A stretch of 64,000 bases of DNA from Novosphingobium sp. 9U (lineage in GTDB: Bacteria > Pseudomonadota > Alphaproteobacteria > Sphingomonadales > Sphingomonadaceae). Below, piece after piece: positions 1 to 8,808 of the stretch. The notes under the pieces were generated by a model. The model had not been told where the DNA came from and did not search any database. It saw nothing but the letters and a program-made list of their open reading frames with translations. The position numbers and the translations under genes are program-made. Position 1 is the stretch's first letter; each line of letters opens with the position of its first letter. Location: positions 713,085-777,084 of the forward strand of contig NZ_LR732469.1 in the NCBI RefSeq assembly GCF_902506425.1. Direction: 5' to 3'.

Positions 1-113
1 TTCTTGCGCTCGACCTCGGTGAAGACGCGGTTGAGGAAGCGATCGCCGAAGCGGTCGAGCGACGCCTGGATGCGCTCGATGTTGCACAGGTCAGAGCCGA
101 GGCCGATGATCAT
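1..113 (-). CDS. acpS: Holo-[acyl-carrier-protein] synthase, 5' part only
   Basis: The reverse strand from 113 reads [16 protein letters not shown] followed by a stretch ending in FTEVERKK at the window edge. This is the N-terminus of AcpS, including the conserved (I/G)xGxDlxxIeRi segment whose Asp binds Mg2+. AcpS moves the 4'-phosphopantetheine arm of CoA onto apo-ACP for fatty-acid synthesis. About 37 codons are present and the rest lies outside the window. pdxJ-acpS is a common proteobacterial gene order, which supports the call. The two genes are separated by an inverted-repeat element. Confidence 0.88.
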   Translation of the reverse strand, partial: MIIGLGSDLCNIERIQASLDRFGDRFLNRVFTEVERK

Positions 114-118
114 TCTTG

Positions 119-252
119 TCCTCCCCGGTACGGGGAGGGGGACCGCCGCACGCGGTGGAGGGGACTCGCCCCCTCACTCGACCTCGCGCTGTGGCGAGAA
201 TCCCCTCCACCACTCGCTTCGCGAGCGGTCCCCCTCCCCGTACCGGGGAGGA
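119..252. repeat. Long inverted-repeat intergenic element between acpS and pdxJ
   Basis: Two perfectly complementary 27-nt arms (119-145 and 226-252, beginning TCCTCCCCGGTACGGGGAGG) enclose 80 nt that carry a second nested complementary pair (GGTGGAGGGGA / TCCCCTCCACC). Each arm is also partly self-complementary. It resembles the REP/MITE-like palindromic units scattered between genes in sphingomonads. It fills the pdxJ-acpS gap and could fold in the transcript. A similar element lies at 63158-63297. Confidence 0.75.
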
Positions 253-267
253 CAGATCCCGTAATTT

Positions 268-999
268 TCACCGCACCGCGTCCATCAGCTCGCGCATCTT
301 GGTGACGCTCGCCTCCAAGCCGCAGAAGATCGCCTCGCCAATGAGGTAATGTCCGATGTTGAGCTCGGCGAGCTGCGGAATGGCGGCGATGGGCTGGACG
401 TTCTCGTACGTCAGGCCATGCCCGGCGTGCGGCTCGATGCCGTTCTTGGCCGCGAGCGCTGCCATGTCGGCGATGCGCCGCAACTCGACGGCGACATGCT
501 CGCCCGACGCGTGGGCATATTCGCCGGTGTGCAGTTCGACCACCGGCGCACCAAGCTGCATCGCCGCCTCGATCTGGCGCGCCTCGGGGGCGATGAACAG
601 GCTGACCCGGATACCCGCGTCGGACAGGCGCGCGACGATCGGCGCGAGGCGGTTGTGCTGCCCCGCGGCATCAAGCCCGCCCTCGGTGGTGCGCTCCTCG
701 CGCCGCTCGGGCACGATGCAGGCGGCGTGCGGCTGATGGCGCAGCGCGATTTCGACCATCTCGTCGGTCGCCGCCATCTCCAGGTTGAGCGGCAGCCCGG
801 TCGCCGCCTGGACGCGCGAGAGGTCCTCATCGCGGATATGGCGGCGATCCTCGCGCAAGTGGACGGTGATGCCGTCGCCGCCCGCCTGCGCCACGATCTG
901 CGCGGCGCGCACCGGATCGGGATGCTCACCGCCGCGTGCGTTGCGGATGGTGGCGACGTGGTCGATGTTGACGCCGAGGCGCAAAGGGCGGGTCACCAT
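268..999 (-). CDS. pdxJ: Pyridoxine 5'-phosphate synthase PdxJ
   Basis: PdxJ condenses 1-deoxy-D-xylulose 5-phosphate with 3-amino-2-oxopropyl phosphate to form pyridoxine 5'-phosphate, the ring-closing step of DXP-dependent vitamin B6 synthesis in the cytoplasm. The protein has 243 residues, normal for this TIM-barrel family. It shows the N-terminal [17 protein letters not shown] signature, the active-site stretch [21 protein letters not shown], and the C-terminal [14 protein letters not shown]. The start at 999 has GAGG about 9 nt upstream; an upstream in-frame start at 1032 would add 11 unconserved residues. It lies 70 nt downstream of pyrE and reads towards acpS. Confidence 0.96.
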   Translation of the reverse strand: MVTRPLRLGVNIDHVATIRNARGGEHPDPVRAAQIVAQAGGDGITVHLREDRRHIRDEDLSRVQAATGLPLNLEMAATDEMVEIALRHQPHAACIVPERREERTTEGGLDAAGQHNRLAPIVARLSDAGIRVSLFIAPEARQIEAAMQLGAPVVELHTGEYAHASGEHVAVELRRIADMAALAAKNGIEPHAGHGLTYENVQPIAAIPQLAELNIGHYLIGEAIFCGLEASVTKMRELMDAVR

Positions 1000-1069
1000 A
1001 CTATAATGCCTCGCGAGCGGGTTCGGGCCCAAGGTTCAGGAATTCAGGCCGGGATTTCAGCCCGAGATC

Positions 1070-1654
1070 TCAAGGTTGTGCCCGACTGCCGGGCTTGATG
1101 GCCGGCTGGGCGGCGAGTTCGGGCGGAAGCGCCTCGGCGTCGTAGGTTGGAAAGTTCAAGGCGACGAGGGCGGTGAACGGCACACCCAGATCGACGCCGC
1201 CGCCCGAGCGGTCGACCAGCGCGGCTGCGGCGATGACCTCGCCACCGGCTTCCTCGATGGCGGCGATCGCCTCGCGTGAGGACTTGCCGGTGGTGACGAC
1301 GTCCTCGACCATCAGCACCTTGTCGCCCGGCTCCAGGGCGAAGCCGCGGCGCAGCTCGAACGTGCCGGTCGGCCGCTCGACGAACATCGCATCGACCTGC
1401 AGCGCACGGCCCATCTCCTGGCCGATGATCACGCCGCCCATCGCAGGGGAGACCACCTTGGCGATCTGGCGGCGCAAGTCGTGCGGCAGCTTGGCGGCCA
1501 GGGCGGTGGCGAGCCGCGCCGCACGCTCCGGGTTCATCAGCACCCGCGCGCACTGAAGATAATGCGCGCTGTGCCGGCCGGAGGAGAGCAGGAAGTGGCC
1601 TTCCAGTAGCGCCTTGCTCGCGCGGAACTCGGCAAGGACAGCGTCTTCCTGCAT
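1070..1654 (-). CDS. pyrE: Orotate phosphoribosyltransferase
   Basis: PyrE joins orotate to PRPP to give OMP, the fifth step of de novo pyrimidine synthesis. The 194-residue protein carries the PRPP-binding signature [14 protein letters not shown] around residues 112-125. Upstream are the [17 protein letters not shown] substrate loop and the [17 protein letters not shown] segment typical of the bacterial enzyme. AAGGA precedes the ATG by about 11 nt. It probably heads the minus-strand unit pyrE-pdxJ-acpS; the upstream gap to 1758 is shared with the divergent cytochrome oxidase promoter. Confidence 0.95.
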   Translation of the reverse strand: MQEDAVLAEFRASKALLEGHFLLSSGRHSAHYLQCARVLMNPERAARLATALAAKLPHDLRRQIAKVVSPAMGGVIIGQEMGRALQVDAMFVERPTGTFELRRGFALEPGDKVLMVEDVVTTGKSSREAIAAIEEAGGEVIAAAALVDRSGGGVDLGVPFTALVALNFPTYDAEALPPELAAQPAIKPGSRAQP

Positions 1655-1757
1655 CGTCGTCTCGATCCTTGTCAGCCGGTGCAGGTGCGCGCGATCCGAT
1701 GCGGCCCTGCCTTTAGGGTGTGTGGCGCGGGTGTGGCAAAAATTCCCCTAGAGGCGC

Positions 1758-1786
1758 TTGAGACACGCCGCAAGCGCGCGTATAGG
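1758..1786 (+). promoter_or_regulatory. Sigma-70-type promoter of the cytochrome oxidase cluster
   Basis: TTGAGA (1758-1763) and TATAGG (1781-1786) are separated by exactly 17 nt. They lie about 100 nt upstream of coxB, in the divergent gap with pyrE. The TATAGG -10 form recurs at the ctaB promoter in this window. Called from the motif alone. Confidence 0.6.
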
Positions 1787-1881
1787 CCCGGCTCAAGGGG
1801 CAATCGTCCCCGCATCAGGGGGCGCGCGTGGCACCCATTTCAGCCTTTCGCGCCGGCAAGGGAATCGGGAAAGCACGACGA

Positions 1882-3075
1882 ATGAAGTCCGGTCACCAAG
1901 TCCGTGCCATGAGCCGCAAGATCTCAGATCTTGGCAAGGCTCTCGGCCTGTCACTCGCTCTGGCGACGCTGCCGACTGCGGCGCTCGCCGCGGCGCCGAC
2001 TCCGCTGCCTGCCTATTCCACCCCTGCTGCCGATGTGGCGGGCGCCCAGGCGCCGGTCGCGGCTGACAAGGGCGCGGCTTCGGCCCAGGCTGCCGGCAAT
2101 CCGGTCAACAACGAGGGTCCGACCAAGGACGCCGGCACGCTTCCGGGCTACACCCCGATGAAGCCGACGCCTGGCATCGGCATGCCCGTCGATGGCGGCA
2201 TTGGGCTGCAGAAGCAGTTCTCGCCTTTCGGTGAGTACGGCCACTGGATTCACGACGTGGTGCTGATGCCGCTCGTCGCGCTGATGACGATCCTGGTTCT
2301 CGCGCTGCTGGTGTGGGTCGCCATTCGCTTCAACCGCCGTGCCAACCCGATCGCCTCGCGCACCAGCCACAACACGCTGCTAGAAGTGGCATGGACGCTG
2401 ATCCCGGTGTTGATCCTGGTCTGCATCGCGGTGCCCTCGATCGACCTGATCGCCAAGCAGTACAAGCCGGCTCCAAAGTCAGCGTTGACGATCAAGATCA
2501 CCGGCAACCAGTGGTTCTGGACCTATTCTTACCCGGACAACGGCGAGTTCGAGGTCAACTCGTACATGCTGAACCAGCCCGGCCAGCCGGTCGTGAACGC
2601 CGGCATCCGCGAAGTCGGCTCCAAGCCCTGGGACGGTCCGGCGCACATGGAAGTCGACAACCGCATGGTCGTGCCTGCGGGTGAGCCCATCCGCCTGCAG
2701 ATCACCGCGGCCGACGTGATCCACTCGTTCGCCGTGCCCTCGCTGTGGTTCAAGCTCGACGCCGTGCCGGGCCGCATCAACGAGAAGGTGCTCTTCGTCG
2801 AGAAGCCGGGCGTCTACTACGGCCAGTGTTCCGAGCTGTGCGGCGTGAAGCACGCCTACATGCCGATCGCTGTCGAGGCCCTGCCGCGGGCGCAGTACAA
2901 TGCCTGGGTTCTGGCCCATGCCGGTGGCGTGATCGACGGTCAGAAGAAGCTGGCCGACACCACCACGCAGGCTCCTGCTGCCGCTCCGGCCGCGGATGCC
3001 AGCGAGGCCGTTCCGGCCGATAACGCGAGCGAGGCAGTGCCGTCCGTCGAGACGACATCGTCGCCCGCCGCCTAA
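1882..3075 (+). CDS. coxB: Cytochrome c oxidase subunit II (CuA subunit)
   Basis: Subunit II accepts electrons from cytochrome c through the binuclear CuA centre and passes them to heme a of subunit I. Of about 397 residues, the first 40 or so form a signal-like segment. A proline/alanine-rich linker follows, then two membrane helices (around VVLMPLVALMTILVLALLVW and VAWTLIPVLILVCIAVPSI) and the periplasmic cupredoxin domain. CuA ligands are visible in HSFAVPS and in YGQCSELCGVKHAYMP (Cys, Glu, Cys, His, Met). The C-terminus carries an extra Ala/Pro-rich tail of about 40 residues. ATG 1882 was chosen; GTG 1828 and ATG 1909 are in frame. coxA follows 27 nt later. Confidence 0.95.
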   Translation: MKSGHQVRAMSRKISDLGKALGLSLALATLPTAALAAAPTPLPAYSTPAADVAGAQAPVAADKGAASAQAAGNPVNNEGPTKDAGTLPGYTPMKPTPGIGMPVDGGIGLQKQFSPFGEYGHWIHDVVLMPLVALMTILVLALLVWVAIRFNRRANPIASRTSHNTLLEVAWTLIPVLILVCIAVPSIDLIAKQYKPAPKSALTIKITGNQWFWTYSYPDNGEFEVNSYMLNQPGQPVVNAGIREVGSKPWDGPAHMEVDNRMVVPAGEPIRLQITAADVIHSFAVPSLWFKLDAVPGRINEKVLFVEKPGVYYGQCSELCGVKHAYMPIAVEALPRAQYNAWVLAHAGGVIDGQKKLADTTTQAPAAAPAADASEAVPADNASEAVPSVETTSSPAA

Positions 3076-3102
3076 CGATATTCAGTACGAAGGTCCTACC
3101 AA

Positions 3103-4791
3103 ATGGCCACCATCGCAGATCACTTCCAGGGTCACGTCGACGACCATCACGGTCACGCCGACCATGACCACAAGCCGAGCTTCTTCGCTCGGTGGTTCAT
3201 GTCGACCAACCACAAGGACATCGGCACGATGTACCTGGTCTTCGCGATCTTCGCGGGGGTCATCGGTGGCGCCGTCTCGGGCATCATGCGCGCGGAGCTG
3301 ATGCATCCGGGCATCCAGTACCTCGGCGCGGTCGCCTCGTTCTTCGGCGACGACGCGAGCGACTTTAACGCCACGCTCCACATGTGGAACGTGCTGATCA
3401 CCGCCCACGGCCTGATCATGGTGTTCTTCGTGGTCATGCCCGCGACGATCGGCGGCTTCGGCAACTGGTTCGTACCGCTCATGATCGGCGCGCCCGACAT
3501 GGCGTTCCCGCGCATGAACAACATCTCGTTCTGGCTGACCTTCGCCGGCTTCTGCTCGCTGATGATGTCGGCCTTCGTGCCCGGCGGCCTCGGCAACGGC
3601 GCCGGCACCGGCTGGACGGTCTATGCCCCACTCTCGACCTACGGCTCGACGGGTCCTGCGGTCGACTTCGGCATCTTCGCGCTGCACCTTGCCGGTGCCG
3701 GCTCGATCATGGGCGCGATCAACCTGATCACCACGATCTTCAACATGCGCGCACCTGGCATGACCATGCACAAGATGCCGCTGTTCGCGTGGTCGGTGCT
3801 GGTCACCGCGTTCCTGCTGCTGCTCTCGCTGCCAGTCCTTGCCGCCGCGATCACCATGCTGCTGACCGACCGTAACTTCGGAACGACCTTCTTCGATCCG
3901 GCCGGCGGCGGTGACCCGATCCTGTACCAGCACTTGTTCTGGTTCTTCGGCCACCCTGAAGTCTACATCATGATCCTGCCGGCCTTCGGCATGATCTCGC
4001 AGATCATCTCGACCTTTTCGAAAAAGCCGGTGTTCGGCTACCTCGGCATGGCCTACGCGATGGTTGCGATTGGCGTGGTCGGGTTCATCGTGTGGGCGCA
4101 CCACATGTACACCACCGGCCTGTCGGTAAACACGAAGATGTACTTCACCGCCGCCACCATGGTCATTGCGGTGCCCACCGGCATCAAGATCTTCTCGTGG
4201 ATCGCGACGATGTGGGGCGGCAGCCTCGAGTTCAAGTCGCCGATGGTCTGGGCGCTGGGCTTCATCTTCCTGTTCACCGTTGGCGGCGTGACCGGCGTGG
4301 TGCTGGCGAACGGCGGCGTCGACGACGTGCTGCACGACACCTACTACGTCGTTGCGCACTTCCACTACGTGCTGTCGCTGGGTGCCGTGACCGCGCTCTT
4401 CGCCGGGTTCTACTACTGGTTCCCGAAGATGAGCGGCCGCATGCACTCGGAGTTCCTTGCCCACGTCCATTTCTGGATCTTCTTCATCGGCGTGAACCTG
4501 ATCTTCTTTCCGATGCACTTCCTGGGTCTGCAGGGCATGCCGCGTCGCTACCCCGACTACGCTGAGGCCTACACGCACTGGAACCAGGTCGCGACGATCG
4601 GGTACATGATCATGTCGGTGAGCATCGTGGTGTGGTTCATCAACATCATCTACGCCTTCACCGCCGGCAAGCGCGCCGAGGGCAACTACTGGGGCGAGGG
4701 TGCGACCACGCTCGAGTGGACGCTGTCGAGCCCGCCGCCGTTCCACCAGTTCGAAACCCTGCCGGTCATTGAGGACGGTGCGCACCACTGA
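3103..4791 (+). CDS. coxA: Cytochrome c oxidase subunit I (heme a/a3-CuB)
   Basis: This is the catalytic subunit of the aa3-type terminal oxidase, which reduces O2 to water and pumps protons across the inner membrane. The 562-residue length is normal. Twelve hydrophobic helices are evident, and the metal ligands can be read: His in ITAHGLIM (heme a), the cross-linked His-Tyr pair in [11 protein letters not shown] (CuB), the HH pair in WAHHMYTTG, and [15 protein letters not shown] (heme a3 and heme a). The N-terminal 25 residues are strikingly His/Asp-rich, which may be a local metal-binding or merely flexible tail. AAGG precedes the ATG. A strong terminator follows at 4820. Confidence 0.98.
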   Translation: MATIADHFQGHVDDHHGHADHDHKPSFFARWFMSTNHKDIGTMYLVFAIFAGVIGGAVSGIMRAELMHPGIQYLGAVASFFGDDASDFNATLHMWNVLITAHGLIMVFFVVMPATIGGFGNWFVPLMIGAPDMAFPRMNNISFWLTFAGFCSLMMSAFVPGGLGNGAGTGWTVYAPLSTYGSTGPAVDFGIFALHLAGAGSIMGAINLITTIFNMRAPGMTMHKMPLFAWSVLVTAFLLLLSLPVLAAAITMLLTDRNFGTTFFDPAGGGDPILYQHLFWFFGHPEVYIMILPAFGMISQIISTFSKKPVFGYLGMAYAMVAIGVVGFIVWAHHMYTTGLSVNTKMYFTAATMVIAVPTGIKIFSWIATMWGGSLEFKSPMVWALGFIFLFTVGGVTGVVLANGGVDDVLHDTYYVVAHFHYVLSLGAVTALFAGFYYWFPKMSGRMHSEFLAHVHFWIFFIGVNLIFFPMHFLGLQGMPRRYPDYAEAYTHWNQVATIGYMIMSVSIVVWFINIIYAFTAGKRAEGNYWGEGATTLEWTLSSPPPFHQFETLPVIEDGAHH

Positions 4792-4819
4792 TCCAGTCGC
4801 CTGACTGCACACAGCGAAG

Positions 4820-4849
4820 AGGCCGATGGAGCGATCCATCGGCCTTTTT
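4820..4849 (+). terminator. Rho-independent terminator after coxA
   Basis: A perfect 11-bp stem AGGCCGATGGA / TCCATCGGCCT with a GCGA tetraloop runs directly into TTTTT. It separates coxBA from the assembly-factor genes, which then have their own promoter at 4916. Confidence 0.9.
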
Positions 4850-4915
4850 GGTTTTGCGGTATCGCGCGCACCTCGACACGAACGGAGTTGGGGAGCTCGG
4901 ATGGACGGTTTGGCT

Positions 4916-4944
4916 TTGCCCGCAACCCCGATGGGCACTATAGG
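4916..4944 (+). promoter_or_regulatory. Promoter of ctaB, probably giving a leaderless mRNA
   Basis: TTGCCC (4916-4921) and TATAGG (4939-4944) are 17 nt apart. Transcription would begin about 7 nt later, essentially at the ATG at 4952, and no ribosome-binding site precedes that ATG. The arrangement fits a leaderless transcript and favours the 4952 start over upstream in-frame ATGs at 4901 and 4931. Confidence 0.5.
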
Positions 4945-4951
4945 CCCGCGC

Positions 4952-5851
4952 ATGACTGCCGTTGTGAGTCCTCCACCCGCCGACTGGCGCGACTTCTTTG
5001 CGCTGACCAAGCCGCGGGTAATGAGCCTCGTCATCTTTACCGGCCTGTGCGGTCTGCTTGCCGCGCCCGAGCGGATTCACCCCGTGCTAGCCTTCACGGC
5101 GATCCTGTGCATCGCCGTTGGGGCTGGGGGCGCCGCGGCGCTCAACCAGTGGTGGGAAGCCGACATCGACGCGGAGATGAAGCGCACCGCTGCGCGCCCG
5201 CTGCCGCAAGGCCGCATGAACCGTACCGACGCGCGCGACTTCGGCGTGGCGATCTCTGCCGGATCGGTGCTCTTGATGGGCCTCGCCGTGGGTTGGCTCG
5301 CCGCTGCGATCCTGGCCGTTTCGATCGTCTACTACGCCGTCGTCTACACCATCTGGCTCAAGCCGCGCACGCCGCAGAACATCGTCATCGGTGGCGGCGC
5401 GGGCGCCTTTCCGCCGCTGATCGGCTGGGTCGCTGCGACCGGCCATGTCACGCTGATGCCGGTGCTGCTGTTCGCCATCATCTTCTTCTGGACGCCGCCG
5501 CACTTCTGGGCGCTCGCGCTGTTCGTGAAGACCGATTACGCCAAGGTCGGCATTCCGATGATGCCCGTCGTGGCGGGCGAGAAGTCAACGCGCCGGCAGA
5601 TCCTGATCTACGCTATCCTGCTGCTGCCCCTCAGCGTCCTGCCGTGGTGGATCGGCGGAGCAGGCGCGATCTATGGGGCTAGCGCTGCCGTGCTGTCGCT
5701 CGGCTTCCTCGCGTTGTCGGTGCGCGTGGGCCTGCGCGAGCAGGCCGCGAATGACACGATGAAGCCGGAGAAGCAGCTGTTCGGCTATTCGGTGATCTAT
5801 CTCTTCGCGCTGTTCGCCGCATTGGTGGTCGATCGCTTCCTGCCGCTGTAA
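4952..5851 (+). CDS. ctaB: Protoheme IX farnesyltransferase (heme O synthase)
   Basis: CtaB attaches a farnesyl group to heme b to make heme O, the precursor of heme A used by the adjacent oxidase. It is an integral membrane UbiA-family prenyltransferase. About 299 residues and multiple helices are present. Conserved motifs are [17 protein letters not shown], the first Asp-rich site [21 protein letters not shown], the loop [20 protein letters not shown], and [12 protein letters not shown]. The chosen start gives the usual length. The small gene at 5861 follows 9 nt later. Confidence 0.96.
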   Translation: MTAVVSPPPADWRDFFALTKPRVMSLVIFTGLCGLLAAPERIHPVLAFTAILCIAVGAGGAAALNQWWEADIDAEMKRTAARPLPQGRMNRTDARDFGVAISAGSVLLMGLAVGWLAAAILAVSIVYYAVVYTIWLKPRTPQNIVIGGGAGAFPPLIGWVAATGHVTLMPVLLFAIIFFWTPPHFWALALFVKTDYAKVGIPMMPVVAGEKSTRRQILIYAILLLPLSVLPWWIGGAGAIYGASAAVLSLGFLALSVRVGLREQAANDTMKPEKQLFGYSVIYLFALFAALVVDRFLPL

Positions 5852-5860
5852 GGTCCTGTC

Positions 5861-5977
5861 ATGACTCGCGAAATCGATCCCAAGCGCATCCGCCGCAACC
5901 GCAACAACGTGCTCGGCCTGCTGCTCGCCGGCTTCGTTATCCTGGTGTTCTTCATCTCACTGGCGAAGATGGGCTGA
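5861..5977 (+). CDS. Small single-pass membrane protein of the cox cluster (CoxF-like)
   Basis: A 38-residue ORF begins MTREIDPKRIRRNRNNVLGL and ends in a hydrophobic helix (LLLAGFVILVFFISLAKMG). The charged N-terminus followed by one membrane span would put the N-terminus inside the cell. Tiny proteins of this kind sit between ctaB and ctaG in many alphaproteobacteria and are thought to help assemble the oxidase. AAGG lies at the ctaB stop, and the ctaG ATG is 4 nt downstream, so translation is probably coupled. Its role is inferred from position only. Confidence 0.75.
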   Translation: MTREIDPKRIRRNRNNVLGLLLAGFVILVFFISLAKMG

Positions 5978-5981
5978 GCCG

Positions 5982-6575
5982 ATGCAGGTCAAGGCGCTGA
6001 ACCGCTTCAACCGTGACCATCGCATCGCCCTGATTGCGCTGGCGATCGCGGCTGCCATGCTCGGCCTGGGCTTCGCGTCGGTGCCGCTCTACCGCCTGTT
6101 CTGCGCCGCCACCGGCTTCGACGGCACCACGCGGCGCGTCGATGAGCAGACCGCCTCGCAAGTGAAGGCGGCCGCCAACACCATCTCCATCCGTTTCGAT
6201 GCCAATGTCGAGCGCGGCATGCCCTGGCAGTTCAAGCCGTTGCAGCGCACCGACGAGATCACCATCGGCGTGCGCGACATGGCGCTGTTCTGGGCCAAGA
6301 ACACCTCGAAGGAGCCGCTGACCGGCACCGCCAGCTTCAACGTGGAGCCCGAGCAGGTGGGCAAGTACTTCAACAAGATCCAGTGCTTCTGCTTCACCGA
6401 GCAGACGCTGCAGCCCGGCCAGGAGGTGCGCATGCCGGTTCTGTATTATGTGGATCCGGCGATCCTGAGCGATCCGGATGCCAAGGACGTGCAGCAGATC
6501 ACACTCAGCTACACCTTCCACCCGGCGATCAATGCCGGCGCAAAGGCTCTGGACCGCGTCGGATCGGGCAAGTAA
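5982..6575 (+). CDS. ctaG: Cytochrome c oxidase assembly protein CtaG (Cox11 type)
   Basis: The Cox11-type CtaG is a membrane-anchored periplasmic copper chaperone that inserts CuB into subunit I. The 197-residue protein has one N-terminal helix (IALIALAIAAAMLGLGFASV), the conserved VPLYRLFCAATGFDGTT just after it, and the copper-binding pair in KIQCFCFTEQTL. The family ending segment PVLYYVDPAIL is also present. It lies within the assembly-factor operon, 4 nt after the small membrane gene. Confidence 0.95.
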   Translation: MQVKALNRFNRDHRIALIALAIAAAMLGLGFASVPLYRLFCAATGFDGTTRRVDEQTASQVKAAANTISIRFDANVERGMPWQFKPLQRTDEITIGVRDMALFWAKNTSKEPLTGTASFNVEPEQVGKYFNKIQCFCFTEQTLQPGQEVRMPVLYYVDPAILSDPDAKDVQQITLSYTFHPAINAGAKALDRVGSGK

Positions 6576-6640
6576 GGGCGCAAGGAACCAACTCGCGGCG
6601 GGTGCGCTGCGCAACGGCGATCAACAGGGACGAAGGCATC

Positions 6641-7462
6641 ATGGCCGGTAGCAAGACACACGATTACCACATTCTTCCGCCGGACATCGTTCCCCTGGCG
6701 ACAACCATCGGCGCGCTGACGTTCACCACCGGCATGGTGCTGTTCATGCACAAGCTGCCCGGCGGCCACTTCGTGCCCTGGCTGGGCATGGCGGTCCTGC
6801 TGGCCAGCATGTTCTCGTGGTTCTCCAAGATCATCAAGGAAGCGCACGCGGGCGATCACACGCCGGTCGTGCAGCTGCACCAGCGCTACGGCATGATCCT
6901 GTTCATCGCTTCGGAAGTGATGTTCTTCGTCGGCTGGTTCTGGGCCTTCTTCGACTTCTCGCTGTTCCCCTCGACGCTCGCGGAGTCGGTTGCGGGCCAG
7001 TGGCCGCCCAAGGCGATCGAAGCGGTCATGGACCCGTTCGACCTGCCGCTGCTCAACACGCTGATCCTGCTCTGCTCGGGCACCACCGTCACCTGGGCGC
7101 ACCATGCGCTGATCCACGGCGACCGTGAGGGGCTGAAGAAGGGCTTGTGGGCAACGATCCTGCTCGGCCTGCTGTTCAGCTGCATCCAGGCTTACGAGTA
7201 CGCCAACGCACCGTTCCCCTTCGGCGCCAACACTTACGGCTCGGCATTCTACATGGCGACTGGCTTCCACGGCTTCCACGTGATCGTCGGCACCATCATG
7301 CTGATCGTCTGCCTCGTGCGCACCTACAAGGGCGAGTTCACGCCGCGCCAGCACTTCGGCTTCGAAGCGGCGGCATGGTACTGGCACTTCGTCGACGTGG
7401 TGTGGCTGTTCCTCTTTGTTGCCGTGTACGTCTGGGGTGGCTGGGGCTATCCCACGCACTGA
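6641..7462 (+). CDS. coxC: Cytochrome c oxidase subunit III
   Basis: Subunit III is a seven-helix core subunit that stabilises subunit I and protects it from turnover inactivation. The predicted length is 273 residues. Family marks are YHILPPDIVPL at the N-terminus, GMILFIASEVMFFVGWFWAFFD (conserved Glu in helix III), NTLILLCSGTTVTWAHHAL, FYMATGFHGFHVIVGT and a C-terminal YWHFVDVVWLFLF. ATG 6641 has GAAGG upstream; an in-frame reading extending back to 6383 overlaps ctaG and is rejected. The operon ends at a strong terminator at 7491. Confidence 0.97.
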   Translation: MAGSKTHDYHILPPDIVPLATTIGALTFTTGMVLFMHKLPGGHFVPWLGMAVLLASMFSWFSKIIKEAHAGDHTPVVQLHQRYGMILFIASEVMFFVGWFWAFFDFSLFPSTLAESVAGQWPPKAIEAVMDPFDLPLLNTLILLCSGTTVTWAHHALIHGDREGLKKGLWATILLGLLFSCIQAYEYANAPFPFGANTYGSAFYMATGFHGFHVIVGTIMLIVCLVRTYKGEFTPRQHFGFEAAAWYWHFVDVVWLFLFVAVYVWGGWGYPTH

Positions 7463-7490
7463 TCGCGACGAAACGCGCTCGATCATCAAG

Positions 7491-7524
7491 GGGCAGCCGG
7501 AGTTCGCTTCGGCTGCCCTTTTTT
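7491..7524 (+). terminator. Rho-independent terminator after coxC
   Basis: GGGCAGCCG and CGGCTGCCC form a 9-bp perfect stem around a 10-nt loop, followed by TTTTTT. Confidence 0.9.
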
Positions 7525-7578
7525 CGGTTCTGTAGGTGGCTTTTTCGTAGATGACTTTCTTTCGATGACTCTCTGCAG

Positions 7579-8151
7579 ATGACTGGGCGCCGCATCCCCA
7601 TCATTCCGACGATCCTGGTCCTCGCCGCCGCGGGCGTGATGGTCGCGCTCGGCTTCTGGCAGCTGCGCCGGTTGCACGAGAAGGAGGCGCTCTTGGCGCG
7701 CTACCAATCGGCGCATACGCAGGCTGCCGAGGTTCCATGGCCGGCAACCGAGGCGGCGGCGCAGCTTTCGCTCTACCGTCATTCGCGGCTGCTGTGCGCA
7801 CGCGTGATCGAGCGTCGCGGCATCGCCGGCCGCAGCGCCAGGGGTGAGGCGGGGCTGGCGGTCTACGCCCAGTGCGTGCTGCCCGATGGCTCACAGGCCA
7901 AAGTGGTGATGGGCTGGGCGCGCGATCCGGCGGCCCAGGGCAACTGGAATGGCGGTGAAGTGCGCGGCGTGATCGCACCCGGTCCGCGCCTCGTGGCCGA
8001 TCCGCCGCTTGGCGGGCTGGAGGCGAACGAGCGGCCGGACCCGTCCGAGATCCCGAACAACCACCTGGCATATGCCGGGCAGTGGTTCTTCTTCGCGCTG
8101 ACGGCGCTGATCGTCTACGCGGTGGCGCTCAGGCGGCGGCGGCTCTCCTGA
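7579..8151 (+). CDS. SURF1-family cytochrome oxidase biogenesis protein
   Basis: SURF1/Shy1 proteins help place heme A into subunit I. The 190-residue protein has the expected plan. There is an N-terminal membrane helix ending in the family signature LGFWQLRRLHEK, a soluble middle domain, and a C-terminal helix introduced by NNHLAYAGQWFFFALTAL. It is somewhat shorter than typical SURF1 proteins (about 220-250). The DUF983 gene that often sits between coxC and SURF1 in sphingomonads is absent. The start region is unusual: three ATGACT units 14 nt apart (7551, 7565, 7579), of which only the third opens the long frame. Confidence 0.85.
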   Translation: MTGRRIPIIPTILVLAAAGVMVALGFWQLRRLHEKEALLARYQSAHTQAAEVPWPATEAAAQLSLYRHSRLLCARVIERRGIAGRSARGEAGLAVYAQCVLPDGSQAKVVMGWARDPAAQGNWNGGEVRGVIAPGPRLVADPPLGGLEANERPDPSEIPNNHLAYAGQWFFFALTALIVYAVALRRRRLS

Positions 8152-8154
8152 GCG

Positions 8155-8808
8155 TCAGAACAGCTGCGACATGTTGAGGCCGACCACGCTGCCCTGAACC
8201 GTCACAGCGAACCAGCCGAACGCGCGCGCCATGCCGGGGTGCTCGGGCAACAGCGTGCGCATGACCCAGTAATGCACGCCCGAGGTTAGCGCCTTGGCGC
8301 CGATCACCATCGCAGCCTTGGGCCGCTTGCCGTAGATCGGGTTCTGCTCCTGGCAGTCCTCTCGCTTCAGGCAGGCCACGGTCGAGATTGCATCGGCGGC
8401 GTTGAGCAGGTGGAACGCGATCTCCAGCCCCTTGATGTCCGCGGGCACGCGGTAGGACTGGAGGCGATCGCTCCGGGTGAACCCACGGGCTGTCAGGTCC
8501 TCCTCCGCCAGTTGCGGGCCGAGAGCCTGGCCAGCAGGAGCCACCTTCGGGGCCTCAGCGGCGATCTCCTTCGACACAGGCCCGCGCTGCGCCGGTTCGA
8601 CCGCAGCGCTGGGCGGCGCGATGATGGTCGGTTCGTGCAAAGGACCGACGCGTGGCAACGACCACTGCGTGATCAAGGCCATGTCGGCGAAGCGTGTAGT
8701 CGCGCCGGTCTCCGCCTGCGCGGCGGTGGGAACGGCTGCCGCATAGGCACCCGTGAGCAGGACGCATGTCACCGCACCTCGCCGTCGCGAGGCAAAAAAG
8801 CCAACCAT
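8155..8808 (-). CDS. Secreted or membrane-associated protein of unknown function
   Basis: This 217-residue ORF is convergent with SURF1, with 3 nt between stops. It begins with a signal peptide (GAVTCVLLTGAYAAAVPTAAQA), followed by an Ala/Pro-rich region. The C-terminal part from about residue 120 is more conserved-looking. It has LLNAADAISTVACLKREDCQEQNP, where two Cys could form a disulfide, then hydrophobic stretches and VHYWVMRTLLPEHPG. I recognise a common sphingomonad hypothetical-protein type but no function. Its 5' leader contains a stem-loop at 8819-8845. Confidence 0.65.
   Translation of the reverse strand: MVGFFASRRRGAVTCVLLTGAYAAAVPTAAQAETGATTRFADMALITQWSLPRVGPLHEPTIIAPPSAAVEPAQRGPVSKEIAAEAPKVAPAGQALGPQLAEEDLTARGFTRSDRLQSYRVPADIKGLEIAFHLLNAADAISTVACLKREDCQEQNPIYGKRPKAAMVIGAKALTSGVHYWVMRTLLPEHPGMARAFGWFAVTVQGSVVGLNMSQLF

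Noticed and set aside
3082..5034. 650-codon open frame on the minus strand opposite coxA-ctaB
   Set aside because: It is antisense to genes with clear catalytic residues. The translation is Arg/Asp/His-rich with no motif, as expected for a high-GC shadow frame.
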